NCBI GenBank assembly: GCA_022496805.1
Contig: CM040093.1
Coordinates: 6,162,213-6,226,212, forward strand
Reading direction: 5' to 3'
Source of the DNA: Pohlia nutans
Lineage: Eukaryota; Streptophyta; Bryopsida; Bryales; Mniaceae
DNA length: 64,000 nucleotides
Position 1 is the first letter of the stretch. Every line of letters begins with the position of its first letter. The notes beneath the pieces were generated by a model, which was not told the DNA's origin, did no database searches, and saw only the letters and a list, made by a program, of their open reading frames with translations. The position numbers were made by a program, and so were the translations under genes. This document shows positions 43,803 through 56,272 of this stretch, piece by piece.

Positions 43803-44461
43803 TTCTCCACATTGCCTCAAATCTCCCTACAACCAAGGAAATCATAAACCGTTTGAAACTGAAAAAAAGATTTGGAACTCTTATTACAACGAGATACAAC
43901 TGGCCAACCGAACAGTCGATTTCGCAATACAATGAATAATTCACCAATTGTCCCTCTAAACTTTCATCAAAGAGATTTAAAGAAAGAAAAAAGAAAGAAG
44001 AAAAAAACCTCAAATTCGTAGAAAATCCAAGTTCAAGAAGCGAGAAATAAGAATTCGCACCTTCATGAGAACATGAATTGAGGCGGTGGTGATGGAAATC
44101 GATGGAAGAAGTGGCTGTGGTTGTAAGGGAACTAGGCGTCGATAGAGGATGACCATTCCGACACGGAACATGTCGTCCATAACTTCCCGTACTCGACTTT
44201 TTGAGGTGTACTGTATTCCTTCTTTTTTTTTGGTTTCTTTTTAGCAAATGAAAAGAAGATTCCATTGTAATGAACACCCAAATTCTTCATTTTAACCATG
44301 ATTCTCTTTAAATTTACTTTGGTTCTATTATGAAAAAGTATAGGTGCCTCATATATGCTCGGTTTGGCATTTAATAAATCTCATTTGGTTCAATGGAGTT
44401 GAAGTTATGAGGATTCTTCCAAAATATCAAAAATCCCATAGGGCTTGGTATACTATATCAT
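43803..44461. other. Upstream region of the phosphatase gene
   Basis: The likely promoter and 5' UTR of the - strand gene. A 198-codon - strand frame overlapping exon 1 in another frame is judged spurious. No certain motif found. Confidence 0.4.
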
Positions 44462-45003
44462 TTAACCCCTAAAGGACCAAGAGGCCTAAAAGTGGTCTTT
44501 CTTTAATTAAACTTAGTTTTCACTTTGAAAACATTCTTTTAATATTTGAGTTGAACTAACAAAGTAAAGATAATCAAGTATAGTTTTTATTTCACTTTAT
44601 GATTCATAAAAAATTCCAATTATTAAATATTTTATAGCAATTACCAATTCAATGGGTCAAGAGCCAATTTGTTCTTCAACATAGTTTTTCTATCGAATTT
44701 TTCAACTTAAAAACTTTATGTGACTTTTAAATATACCAAAGTGATTTTAATTGTGATGTACACCCAAAATGAAAGTTTCATAAACTTTGGATACATATTG
44801 TAAATAATATGATTTTTTGAAGATATAAAGCTTAAGAAAATCATAATAATTTCTATTTCCAAGAGAAAATTATGAAAAATTCAAGTTGTATAATAAACAT
44901 ATAGGTTCATCTATAAAAAATATTTCTTAAATTCATAACAAAAAATTGAGCTACAAATTGAATTTTGACTGCATTGAGAATGGGATGGTTGTTTAGGGGT
45001 TAA
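44462..45003. mobile_element. TTAA element (542 bp)
   Basis: TTAA at 44462-44465 and 45000-45003, left end CCCCTAAAGGACC, right end GTTTAGGGG, followed by a second GGGTTAA at 45004-45010. Confidence 0.72.
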
Positions 45004-45010
45004 GGGTTAA

Positions 45011-46417
45011 GGAAGGTAGTTTGTTTGTTTTGTTTTGTTTTGTATATTACGTTAAGAATCTCCTAAACCGTGCACTCATTGGCCATGTTCTTGGTAATGT
45101 CTTTCAATGAGAAGGGGTGTACCGAAGTCGTTTCACATTGTTTGAACCTACAGTGTGAAAATTATAAAATGTTTTTTAATTGAATTTTGTCACCAAAAAT
45201 TTAAATTTAAATAAATAAATAAATAGAAGTGGTGAATGAGGAACACTTGAGCCAACGGTAGAAGCCCACACTAGTCGTGAATGAAGTATTTATTGAAGCA
45301 ATTTTATTTTCTAAGTGATTAAAGTGAAGTTAGTAAGGTTTATCCTTGATGGCTTTTGGGACATAAACTCTGACATAATCAATAACTAGTAATCAAATAA
45401 TTCCAAGGTTAAAGGATTCTTTTTTTCCCCCAAATGATATCAAACATTTTGAAGATTCCTTAGGCAATTTATTGATAATCTTTTGTGCTCATCATTCATA
45501 TGATTTAATGTTATTTATGATCTAATGAGACACCAAAATAGTACATTATAGAATAAATGAGTTGTTTTTTTTACTATAAGACCACCACTAGAAGCTTTTG
45601 AGTGAATAGTCATTTGATTAACTAGTGATAAGATAAAAATTAAAAAAAAACCTTGGTCCTTTTTTGAAGGGTTGTATGAACGAAGAGTTGATTTATTCAA
45701 GATCCTGCAACAAAATCTATGGGACAGTGCATAGGAACCACATTCTCTTTTAACAAGAAGTTGAATTTATACTAAAACTAATCCTATCTAATAATTAAAA
45801 TTAATACTAACAGTTAAAAAGTAGCCATATTTGTATCATATGATAAATAAAATAAAACTTCATAACATTTGGGATTGCCTTGAATTATGATCCCCTTCAT
45901 TTGAGATTCTACACTAAATTCCATAAGACAATGGCATAATCATTATGACAAAAAAGTAATTACTTTATTTATTTTCCAAAAAAAGTCTTATTGAATGATA
46001 AAAAAGAGAGCATACAAACATACCACAAGTTATAAAGTATGATGGCCCATTTGAATGTATGAATGAAGTCATTGATATGCAAATATACACAATTTTTTAT
46101 GACCTACTTCACCTTCTACATTTTTTGTGTCCATCAAATTGCCTACATAATTAATCCTTTAGAACCCAAATAATTAAAAAATGATCATATTTCATTGAAG
46201 GAAAAAATGTGCATAAAATGGTCCTTCCAACAAGATGGTCCCAATCTTTCATGAACATTAGCACATTCAATCATTATTCAAATTCTACACTACTAGTATA
46301 CCACTATTCAATTTTGGCATTGCCTTTACGTCATTTCTTGTCAGTTTCTACACTACTAGTGTACCACTAATCAATTACAACATTGCCTTTCCATTGTTCC
46401 TTTTCAATTTCAACATT
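45011..46417. other. Gene-free spacer
   Basis: AT-rich, no coding exon or structured repeat recognised over 1.4 kb. Confidence 0.45.
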
Positions 46418-46827
46418 AGAGTTAACCGAAAAGAAGAGAAAATACATGTTAGGTGAGGTATCTAAGGCAACCAAGCAAACTGACATGGTTTCCAAAGACT
46501 CCAAAATAAAAAGGAGGGTGAACTAGTTTTGCCGTCATAAAGGTGGCGAAACTGAGACTAAGGTGAGTTCACAGAGAGCCAAGGCTTGGAGGCGATGGCC
46601 CACATCCAATTTGAAATAATGCCAAGGCATGTGGCAAACTTGAGATATAATTAGGTGACTAGTTTGATTAGTTGGCTCTAACAACTTGAAGCTCATGTCT
46701 AAAATTGAAGTTGGAGGATGTTGAGTTCACTATTTGCTTTGATTTCGGTTACACTAAAAGAGGGCATAGACTCTGGTTTCCTGATATTTTGGGGGTCAGA
46801 TCACCTGTTCTGATTTCGGTTAACTCA
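46418..46827. mobile_element. AGAGTTAACC-ended MITE (410 bp)
   Basis: Ends AGAGTTAACCGAAAAG and TTTCGGTTAACTCA, with direct repeat ATT at 46415-46417 and 46828-46830. Homologous along its length to 19729-20117. Confidence 0.7.
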
Positions 46828-47082
46828 ATTGCCTTTACGTTATTCCTTTTCAATTTCTATATTGCCACTATTCAATTTCAACATTGCCTTTATTCCTTTT
46901 CAAGTTCCTTACATCAGCTTTTCTTCTCCTCAGTGTCACTTATCATTTAATGGTTTCACCATTGCAAGACAAATGAGACTTGACGTATTCCCTCGTGCAT
47001 AATCGGCTTACATACTCATGCACAATTGCCATACAGATGGAGTGGCCTCACTGCTGTATCATTTCTCCTAAACCTTAAACCT

Positions 47083-47757
47083 TGAAATGAGTAGTTAAAC
47101 AGGATCCAAATTCACAACTGTAACATAGCCAGAATTTTCTTGCAGCTACGAAGAATCAACGGTACAAGTCTAAACCCAGAGTATGACTGTACAGCTGCTT
47201 CGATTTGTGGCATGCTTGGAGCCTAAAACCATGAGAGCATTGTGCATTCTACCCTTCCACTGGTGCATATAATTTTCTGGTTACTACAAAAGCCTGGGTT
47301 TAAAATGCCAACTTGGAACCAGGGTGCTCAAATTGTACTTTTAATGAGAATCTAAACCCTCAGGAAACAAGTAAACATCGAACATTCCTAAACCCTAAAC
47401 CTTTCTCACAACTACACACACAATTCTGTGAAGTTTGAAGCAAACAATCCTAAGCCTCAGTTGCATTGTGCAGCACGAATTTACCTCCAAAAACCTTCAA
47501 ATGAGTAGAGAGGTAGCCAGAATTCGCAGCTGTAACATAGCCAGCATTTCTAAAAAGAATCAGCGGTAACAGGTAGACCTGCTAAAATTAACGCCGACGT
47601 GCTCAGATTGTACATTAATGAGAATCTAAACCCCTCAGGGACGCAGCAAACCTCCTACATTTCTAAAACCCTAAACCCTAAACCTTCCTCACAAGTATAG
47701 ATTCTCCACACACAATTCTGTAAAGATTGAAGCAAACAATCCTAAGCCTAAATTACC
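47083..47757 (-). repeat. Tandem duplication of the cupin-gene 3' flank (period about 409 bp)
   Basis: Units starting near 47083 and 47492 share 'aaatgagtag', 'gtaacatagccag', 'aatgagaatctaaacc', 'acacacaattctgt', and 'gaagcaaacaatcctaagcc'. The second unit ends next to the stop codon at 47763. It also contains AAACCCTAAACCCTAAACC (about 47669-47688), a short telomere-like run. Confidence 0.75.
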
Positions 47758-47762
47758 TGATC

Positions 47763-48242
47763 CTAATCATCGCCGTAGGCCAAAAACCGGTACCGTTGCT
47801 CATACTCCCCGTCGAAGCTCAAGGTGGCACTGAACCATTTGGGAAACCTTACCAGGTCGCCCGCGTAGAAGTACGTGCAATCCTCGCAATCCTCCGGCGT
47901 GACGCGCACGGAGCCCTTGACCATGTACACCTGCTCGTCCACTTTCCACTCGTGCTCGTACGCGCAGACATCCGACTCCCACTTGGGCCAGCGCTTGATG
48001 TTTAACTCCCGCAGCCTCGTCTCGTCCACGTTCCGCTCTACCTGAATGCGGAACCGCTCCTCCACGGGACGCAAAGGGCGCGCATAGCACGCCACCGCTG
48101 CACCGCCTCGCCTACGAGAATCAAACCTTGTGAAATTCACAGTCTTCAAGGTGATACTAGGGTTTGAGGGCTTTACCGAAGCGATTTGGTGTGTGATCCC
48201 GGATTGGCACGGTATCGCCATTGCTGATAACGCAAATGCCAT
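47763..48242 (-). CDS. Plastid-targeted cupin (DUF861/Cupin_3 family)
   Basis: A single-exon frame of 159 residues. Residues 1-50 are rich in Ser, Thr, Arg and Ala with almost no acids, like a chloroplast transit peptide. Residues 65-157 form one small cupin barrel of the Cupin_3 type: RWPKWESDVCAYEHEW, then QVYMVKGSVRVTPED, then YFYAGDLVRFPKWFSATLSF. The conserved Gly and Pro turn positions are present, but the metal-binding His set of enzymatic cupins is mostly missing, as is common in this plant subgroup. The true reaction is unknown. I start at ATG 48242; the frame is open for another 109 codons upstream, but that part translates the minisatellite. Confidence 0.85.
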   Translation of the reverse strand: MAFALSAMAIPCQSGITHQIASVKPSNPSITLKTVNFTRFDSRRRGGAAVACYARPLRPVEERFRIQVERNVDETRLRELNIKRWPKWESDVCAYEHEWKVDEQVYMVKGSVRVTPEDCEDCTYFYAGDLVRFPKWFSATLSFDGEYEQRYRFLAYGDD

Positions 48243-48364
48243 TCGAGGAAAGGAAGGATCGTTCCGGAGCGGGATTGTTCTACAACATTTGTCAATGCGC
48301 AAATTTGTGATTCGATTGAAGAGCTGCAGCGATGCAGAGGTTCTCGGTGAAGCAGCCCCAAGGT

Positions 48365-48535
48365 TTGGATAAAGGATGAATGCCCAGGATTTGGATGAAT
48401 TGTGAGGAGTTGGATGAATACGTAGGATGTGGATGAATGTGTAGGATCTGGATGAATTCGTAGGATTTGGAAGAATGCAAAGAACTTGGATGAATTTATA
48501 TGATTTGGATGAATGCCGTGACCGTCGGATGATGG
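48365..48535 (-). repeat. Minisatellite upstream of the cupin gene
   Basis: About seven imperfect units of 22-27 bp built on 'taggatttggatgaat'. It lies in the leader or promoter of the cupin gene and keeps an open frame joined to it, coding for repeats such as SSKSYKFIQ and SSRSYTFIH. Confidence 0.8.
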
Positions 48536-48599
48536 ATGATACGCTCACTCTCTGTAATTGCACAAACATTCAAATTTTATAGTGAGCATGGAGATTCAA

Positions 48600-49548
48600 A
48601 TTTGGAACCTCCACTCTTACAAAATCCAACCTTTACCAATTGCCAAGAAAGCGAAAATTATGCTCAAGAGCCATTTACACCTTTAAGTTTGTTAATTTAA
48701 ATTAGAGAGGATAAAATATTATCCCTATTAATGAAAATATATTGTTACATGAAAATCATGGAATTCCCAAAAAAGGTGTGTTGCCACTTGATCTTTCCAA
48801 ATAAAATATTGCTCATTATTATTTGGCAATAGTGGAAAAACCAAATAAAAAAAGCTCTTGTGTAAATCCTGTAATTTAGCATCACATTATTTAAGAATGC
48901 ACAACATCACTGTAATTTATTTTTGGCGAATTGGACCAAAGTCCCTACTTTTGAAGAGATCCAGGAGACAAGGGTATGGAAAAACTAAGGGGTTGGAGGT
49001 CTACGGGTATAGATTGCTAAATATCATCACCCGCTTTGTTTTCATCTCCTACTTCATCACATTTACAGTCTTTTGATTTTGCCATTTGCTATCATCCACG
49101 ATCTACCCATTTCGTCAAGTTCAAAATTGTTAGCTGCATTTTGCCTATGATTTTGTATCACACTTTTATGAATTCACCACATTAATTGTTGTTTTGTTGG
49201 TGTTAATCGCATTCACAAGAGAAGGTCTTTTAGAACTTGGGTTCAACTTCCCTGCTAAGTTAAAATGAATACAAATCACCAAATGACATCATTAACATAT
49301 GTTCATTCACTAATTAATTGATTGCCTTAATCCTTTTCCAATTTGTCATTAACTATAGACAAAATTTTCCAATTTGCCACTCACGGACTATATATTTCTT
49401 GCTCATTGCCATATTTATCCACAAAGCATTGAAGCAACTTACACTATACACACATAATTCTTCAATTGGCCTATCACTAGGCCTTCCCGTAAGCCTTGAA
49501 GATCCACCTTGCCACATAAGCAACAAACACTCATACCTTGCACCCTTG
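48600..49548. other. Gene-free spacer
   Basis: Likely includes the cupin promoter. No further gene seen. Confidence 0.4.
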
Positions 49549-49550
49549 TA

Positions 49551-50036
49551 CTCCCTCTGTTCCATAAAAAGCTTCATTATTGTTCAAACTATTTGTTCCA
49601 TAATAAGCTTCTTGTTGGCTCAAACTACTATTCCTATCGGCTCATGGCCCATTCACACCAGTCACCCAACGGGAGTGCGGCAAAGAATCTGTGTTTATCG
49701 AGTACATTTTTGGTAGCTAAAGTGTGCTCTTGTAATTTTTAATTTTTTTTAACCTGACGCATGTACGAAGCTGCTTCAACGCATTTTGGGTGCTGTAAGA
49801 AATTTGCGATCTACCAACGCACATACGTTGGCCAAAAGCATGAAGAGACAAGGCTCCGACACTGCAAGAAATTGTATATTATTTTTCAAAATTTACCTTA
49901 CAACATTCCATGAACGCAACGCAAGTGCTGGAACTTCTTGGTGTGAATGGGTCATCAGGGTCCACACCATTGGACTAGTTAATTCTTCTAAATTGAGAGT
50001 TGAGGACTTGAGGAAGCTTATTATGGGACAGAGGAG
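49551..50036. mobile_element. Stowaway-like MITE (486 bp)
   Basis: TA at 49549-49550 and 50037-50038; ends CTCCCTCTGTTCCATAA and TTATGGGACAGAGGAG. It has the uninterrupted sites that correspond to TTAA-element insertions in its relatives at 8162-9120 and 58678-59391. Confidence 0.75.
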
Positions 50037-50085
50037 TATGTAGAATAAACAATGTACCAGTGACCGCACCAAGAAAGAAGCCGGT

Positions 50086-50822
50086 TTGATTTGGTTGACT
50101 TCAAATCGTGTTGTGGTGGTCAATAACTGGCGTGGTCGCATTGATGGTACCATCAACCACAACTGTCCAGTGTGTGATACCGGCGCCTGTGAATTTGTTC
50201 TTCACAAATTTTGGGAATGTCTACAGGCTCAAAAAGCTTGGTTGTGGGCAACCCATATCCTCAACAAACTCACCATGACTACCTCGCCCGGCGCGTGGCC
50301 CGGCCCCTGGCAGCCTTTCCATTGGAAACAGGCTTTCATCAGTCATCGAATTCCTCGACGATTTCGCACCATCGAGCAGGTGTGGAGCCTCCTCAGAGGT
50401 GTGGTCATGTGGACTCTTTGGTTGGCCCGCAATGACGCGGTTTTCAACGGTATTTTTTGGACGGACACTAAGCTCTTCCAGAAAATTTGAATTGGCATTA
50501 TCAATTACGGTAGAATTGCTTGGCAGAAGATTCGCAGGAAGACTGATGTCAATCACCAGCACTCAGCGCCGCTCCTCAACAGTTTCATGAGGAAATGGTG
50601 CGGTAACGGAATTATGGGCACTTATGTCCCCATTAAGCACAATATTCGTTGGACCCTCATGGGCCCTTTTACTGATTTTCAGGATAGTGAGATTAATGGT
50701 CAGTCCTAGGTCACCCTCCTCGCCGGTCCCGGTGGGGTGGATTTGTATTTTGCCTCCTTTCTTGCAATAAAGGGCTTCCCTTTGTTTGTGAAAAAAATAA
50801 AAATAAAAATAAAAATAAATTG
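50086..50822 (+). pseudogene. 5'-truncated LINE fragment (zf-RVT region)
   Basis: The frame from 50086 contains a zf-RVT zinc-binding motif (CPVCDTG, then HKFWECLQAQKAW) followed by VVMWTLWLARNDAVFNG, the usual C-terminal end of plant LINE reverse transcriptases. A TGA at 50488-50490 breaks it; the same frame continues IINYGRIAWQKIRRKT up to a TAG near 50706. An (AAAAT)n tail at about 50789-50820 marks the LINE 3' end. The reverse transcriptase and endonuclease parts are missing. Confidence 0.8.
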
Positions 50823-52262
50823 TACCAGCACTGGTATGTACTGTACCTGAAATTGGTGCAGGCACTCCTTCGAGAAAAGATTGATATTGTCCCCAGAACT
50901 GAAACCCTGTAACTTGTAATTTATACCATTGCCTGGTCGCTTCTGGTGTAGATTCGTGTCAACGTTGACAAGTTCTTGCAATTTCTACAGTCGCTACTGT
51001 ACTGCATGGAATGAATGAACTGTCACAGCCATGAAACCTCATATTCGTTAATCACGTCCTCATCCGGTCAAACTTCACAGTAAATTTTCAAATAATGATA
51101 ACCATCATGGTGTAATTTGGTGTAACCCCTAAAGAACCATAAGGTCCCTATGCTGTTTTTAGAACTAGAAAGTGAGGAAATTATAGTTGTCGGAACGTGA
51201 ATTGTAGATTGAGCAACAAAGAGATCTTGTCTCTTTTTGAGAGCTAAACGTGTGTGTACTTCTTGATCAGAAATTCATGAAGTATGCAATTTTTGGTGAT
51301 TTCTTTGAGTTGCAAGGAGGCTATTTGGAAGTCACTTTAGACCCTCATATCTTCCTCCTCCCACCTCCAAATTACATGAATTGTTTTTTACATATTCAAA
51401 ATGATGATCTCTACACATGACAAAGTTTTCAGAATTTTTGGAGCACTTTTGAACAATTCAATTTTAGCATATGTACAAAATACCCCGAACAAGTTCCATC
51501 AATCTTTTAAACGGTGACATTTTATCAAAATTTGTGCGATTTTGTTGATCCTTTTTTTATATGAAAGCTACATAAGTCTTCTTTAATTTCAATGGTGCCT
51601 AAGATAATTTCCTAAAGAAGTTTCCTTCTCAATTTATAATTATTTTTTGCCGATCCTTACTATTGACTACAATATATCCATTAACACTGGGAGCACAAGA
51701 GGCCATTGCATGCCCCCAGGTAACTCTTCAGAGCAGTGTGAACTTGCCCCCTCTTCAACATGCTTGTTTAGAAAGCTTAGGGCAAGTATTCATGGCTCTC
51801 CTGGGTTACCCAGGGTAATGACCTCTTGGGCAGTTTACCATGTATTTTAGCAACAGCGACTACGTAGGTTACATTGTTTAGTTACTTAGGCTACACTACT
51901 TTTTGCTAATAGTGCTACTCACACTAACTATTTTCTTGAGGTTATATTTTTTTTCACAACATGAATATTTTTATTAAGAGAAAAGATATTGAAACTATAC
52001 ATGTAGGAGGAACTCTGTAAACATAGTTGGTAAAAATATTCATGTTGTGTAAAAAGTTATAGCCTTTTTAAATCAATTAGTCTAGGTGGCACTATTAGCA
52101 AAAAGTAGTGTAGCTACAGTGAATGGCGTAATTAAAACTGTGAGGATGACAAGCGGTAAACTCCTATGTAGTGTCAAGGGACACTATTTCTCTTCACCTT
52201 TGAACAAATTGTGATAAAAGACATCAATTACCTTGAACACTAAATAGGGCATTCAATGTAGC
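50823..52262. other. Spacer, with one decayed TTAA-element end
   Basis: GTAACCCCTAAAGAACC at 51122 resembles the left end of a TTAA element, but no right end was found. A second piece near 51880-52110 has inverted parts ('ggctacactactttttgctaatagtg' against 'ggtggcactattagcaaaaagtag'), a possible foldback element. No gene. Confidence 0.4.
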
Positions 52263-52515
52263 TTAACCCTTAAACGTCAAAGCAAGTCCCATAGGCTTTT
52301 TACAAAAGAATAAGTTAGAATAAAAGTAGTTTTTTTCAACCAAAACAAGCAAGGATTGGTGCTTTGGAAAGCTACTAAAAAAGCGAGTTAGATTCTTGAC
52401 TTGTGCCTCATTTGGGAGATTGTGGAATCATCCACAAGCAATTTGAACATGAGTTGAGGTTAGGTAGTTGAGGATGCCTTCCGAGCTGCCCCGCCCAGGC
52501 CTTCTTGACGTTTAA
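52263..52515. mobile_element. TTAA element joined to a second one (253 bp)
   Basis: The left end is TTAA-CCCTTAAACGTC. The right end stops at GACG-TTTAA, where the next element begins, so its last GGGTTAA is missing. Interior is a shorter version of 52512-52889. Confidence 0.65.
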
Positions 52516-52889
52516 CCCTTAAACGTCAAAGTAAACCCCATAGGCTTATTTATGAGAGAATAATGAAGAAAAAAGTGGATTTTCTCAACTAAATCAAGCG
52601 AGGATTGGTGCATTGGAAAGTTACCGAAAAAGCAATCTAGATTCCAAATTTGCGCCTCATTTGGGAGATTGTGGAAACATTAGCAAGCAATCAAAGTTAT
52701 CAAAATGAGCAGGAGTTGAGGTTGGGGCAGCTGAGGTCGTTTTTTGAAAAGTGCTGCAGTGCTACAGTGCTGGCCAGCAGTGGCCAACAGAGCCGTGTTT
52801 TCATTTTTTTCGTTTCTTTTTTTTTCCTCCGAAAATTTAGATGCCTTCCGGGATGCCCCGCCCAGGACCTCTTGACGTTTAAGGGTTAA
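52512..52889. mobile_element. TTAA element, subfamily 2 (378 bp)
   Basis: TTAA at 52512-52515 and 52886-52889, with ends CCCTTAAACGTC and GACGTTTAAGGG that are perfect inverted repeats. Close relative of 1401-1786. Confidence 0.82.
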
Positions 52890-53572
52890 GAACACGTTGA
52901 ATCTGTGTCTACATTCTACAGGCTTCCACTGTACCATTTCAACCTTAGAATGAGCTCTAAAGTAAAGTAGAGTAACCGATTATTGCTTAATTCCTGCTGT
53001 AATTGATAACTTCTCAGCCACGTAAGACCTGCATGGCCATGTGCTCCTGTAATATACCGTATATGCTATTTATACTTCTTTCTTTCATGCTTCTTGGGTA
53101 ACGCATAAATTCATCATGTACCGGTATTTAATCGCACGTGTTAAATTATACAAAGACCGGACTAGAGAACCTTTGAGAGCTTGAAGGCCCGTTCACATAC
53201 ACCATTTCTGCTGCACGCGTCAGATAACTTTGAAGGAATATGAGGTAACTAGAAAAATCTAAAATAGGCAGAAAGGAATTACACTACCGCAAGACATAAA
53301 GCAACACAACGCAAAAAACGAACGGGACTATACTTGCGGTAGTGTATTGCAGTTGCACAATACTCAACAGTAGCTGCAGCAAGAAAAGATGAAGTTTTGA
53401 ATATTTTTTTGTTTCTTCATTTTACCTCCCATCCTTTCAGGAACGCAAACGCAACAGTGGCACTAGGCTGGTGTGAATGGGCCATGAGAACGTTACTTAG
53501 TTGGAGCATTGCCACCTATGAACGTAACACTCACTAACCATATCTTTTTCGACAGGTTGAGTGAGTCCCTCA

Positions 53573-54008
53573 CACTACAACATAATGAGGTTTTTTTTCC
53601 AGGGGTCATTGTTCACCGCTTGGTGAGTGTAACCGGTCACACAAGAAAATAATTTTTTTTTGTCTTATGTGCACTAGGAGCTTAAAGTGGATTCCCTGTG
53701 TGTTTCCGTGTGTATTCCCTGTGTGAATTTCATTACACAGGGAATTTGTAAAGAGTACACAGGAAAGAACAAAGACACACAGGGAATATTGAGACACACA
53801 GGGAAAACTGAGTGTTCCCTGTGTCTCATTTTTCCCTGTGTGTCTCAGTTTTCCCTGTGTGTCTTTGTTCTTCCCCTTTGTCTTTTTACATATTCCCTGT
53901 GTATGTTGGGAAAACGTCACAGGGAATCGCATATGAGACCCTGGTGGTGACCAGTTGCACTCACCAAGTGAACAGTGACCCTGGAAAAAACCTCACTTTG
54001 TTGTAATG
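53573..54008. mobile_element. CACTA-type MITE with TTCCCTGTGTG arrays (436 bp)
   Basis: Starts CACTACAACATAATGAGG and ends CCTCACTTTGTTGTAATG; the inverted ends pair over about 65 bases. Direct repeat TCA at 53570-53572 and 54009-54011. The middle (53690-53920) is made of 'ttccctgtgtgtctc' repeats on one side and the inverse 'gacacacagggaa' on the other, able to form a long hairpin. Confidence 0.8.
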
Positions 54009-54011
54009 TCA

Positions 54012-56272
54012 CACCACTCTCCTCACTTTTGAAGGATTCATCACGTCATAAGGTTTGCCCTACAAATGAATTTTACATAAATAGGTCAACAAATAAGAGA
54101 TTTGGACACAATTGTGGAGTTCAAGGTTGCTTGAAGAGACGCTCTCGTCCCTACATCATACCGGAACGGGGCTCTTGTTTGAAGTGGCCGGGACAACTTT
54201 TGTTTGTTGGCACAAATAGATTAGGTTTGGAGCCGCACCACTTACACATAGCGAGTATGTTCAAGAGACATGATGGTGATGCTCTTATAGGACATAATCT
54301 TAAATTGTTTCATTGAATCTTAAGCGTTCATATTTGTACTTTTTGGCTCACCTTGAGGAGAAGGATATCCTTCTTCAATCAACAAGAGAGTGACTAAGTT
54401 ACCTTAAAATATGGACTTGGCATTATGTTCATATTAGAGCCTACCCATATGTAAGGCCTGACTTACTACGATAAGCTTTAAAAAAAAAAAAGCCGTACTA
54501 GTAAACTGAAGTAGGCATTTAAACGGAAACGTGGGCTTACATGGAATCAGGCTCTTAAAGAAAGAAAAAAACTTCAGACTCAAAAGAATCCAAACGCTTC
54601 ACTCACCTTCGTTTTCCTGCTGAACATAATTCATTAGCACCCCAAATAATGAATCGTCATGCTCTAGCACTTGGAGAGATCATTGTCTGTCCTCTTGAAA
54701 TCAATAAAGACTTAACTCTGGCAACTGTTACACAATGCTAGAGGACAGTACTGTGGTTTAATTTCCGGTTACACATGAATAGAGAAGCACCTAAAAAGGC
54801 CTTGTATTGAAGACTCAATGGATATACCGGTACTCACTGTAAGTGATACTGTGGAACAACGCGAGCTGGCAGAACAGTGCAATTCAACCATTAAATGCGA
54901 ATGAGAACGTCGACGTCGACAATTAAGCTAGTGCCGAGCACTTAGTTACATGCATATGAAAACTTTATAAATCCTACATATTAATTCTGCAGCTGGAAAC
55001 TTCAATGCTATTCTCTGCAAGTCGATCACATACGGTACATGTAAGCTTAGCTTAGCAGAATCTAAGTAAGTGCCGTCGTCCATAGATCAATCTAAAGACT
55101 AAAGACTAAAGATCAAAACTGTTTGTCTCCAAGATTGACCTCATATTCATTAAAATGGCGCATATGATCAGTGACGTACTGAAACTTCAGATCTATACTC
55201 TTCCTAGATTTTAGAGCTCTAATGACTTGAAAGTCCTAGTTTTCAGAGCTCTGCACACTTGAACGTTGAGCCTCTGAAACACGCCATTTAAACAAATAGG
55301 GCGGACCACCTTCTGAAAATTGAATGTACATAAATGTTTCAAACTTGGCTGTTGAGAGAGAGATAGAGAAAGCAGGCCTGTAATGAAACACTATTTCACT
55401 TGGGAGTCGATGTATAAACAAGGGAGCCGGGCTGTCTTCGATATATGTATAAACAAGGGTGCCGTCTTCAAATTAATTGCATGCTCGTCCACTTCATCAT
55501 GCGGCATACAACTCTTTGATAATCAGGGCCGTTGACTTGATATCACAAAATTGGCGCAGTCTGAAAATTAAGCCAGGCTAGCTCGATCTTCACTAGAAAT
55601 TAAAGTAAACCGGAGACATTCATCTGAACTCTCAGATCGAAACGTACGCTTCCTAGATTTTAGAGCTCTCAAGTAGGAACCGGACACTGAAACTGGAACC
55701 GGTTTGCGACACTCGTCTGAAATCTCAGATCTATACACATCCTAGATTTTCAAGTTTCATTTCGGCAACTAAAAACGTACCGGCCCATCCTGATCGAGCA
55801 CTTGAAAATCCTACTTTCCAACACACTGACCTTCGATCCCCTAACTAACAAATTATTCCCCTATACTAGTGAGAAAAGTTTTGGGAAGAATACTTTGTAC
55901 AACTGAAGCTAACTGATATATCGAACTCCGCCTTCAAAAATCTGTACGGACATCTTAAATCTCCAAGCTCCAATAGGAATTTCTCTCTCGGATAAATGGT
56001 GTGCCTGTGTAAATCTCACTCTCGGAAGCTAACCAAGGTCCATACACAAGTTGTGTTGAAAGTCCACCTCAAAATCAACTGTGGACATCAAAAGAGACAG
56101 TGAGCCTGAGGGAAAAATCTTATACGAGCTCTGCACCTGTCGATTAAATCGCGTAACAGACAGGTTTGTGTTAACTTAATTTAAGACGACTTAAATCAAG
56201 CTAGCTCTGCAACTTAAATCGAGTAACAGACAGGATTGTGTTGAAAAACACATTAAATGCATGAATGGTAAG
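54012..56272. other. Gene-free stretch downstream of the GDU-like gene
   Basis: Several copies of 'cctagattttagagctct' with a preceding 'cagatc' occur at about 55190-55230, 55635-55665 and 55730-55755. A 113-codon frame at 53975-54316 matches nothing known. The part near 56100-56270 has a short direct repeat ('gagtaacagacagg'). Confidence 0.4.

Noticed and set aside
43681..44277. 198-codon - strand frame overlapping phosphatase exon 1
   Set aside because: It is in a different frame from the signal-peptide exon, has no family resemblance and is serine- and phenylalanine-rich from low-complexity DNA. The exon 1 frame continues in phase to exon 2.
47669..47688. AAACCCTAAACCC run as a telomere remnant
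   Set aside because: Under three units; such words are common in plant leaders and flanks. Not evidence of an internal telomere.
48243..48569. Upstream extension of the cupin frame
   Set aside because: It translates the minisatellite, and ATG 48242 gives a good transit-peptide start. Kept only as a possibility.
49318..49716. 132-codon + strand frame
   Set aside because: It overlaps the Stowaway MITE end at 49551 and shows no family features.
53690..53920. CRISPR-like array of TTCCCTGTGTG repeats
   Set aside because: The repeats are short, in both orientations, with no regular spacers, and lie inside a CACTA MITE in a plant genome.
53975..54316. 113-codon frame after the CACTA MITE
   Set aside because: It begins inside the MITE, has no recognisable domain, and the 'HNCGVQGC' cysteines do not form a known finger.
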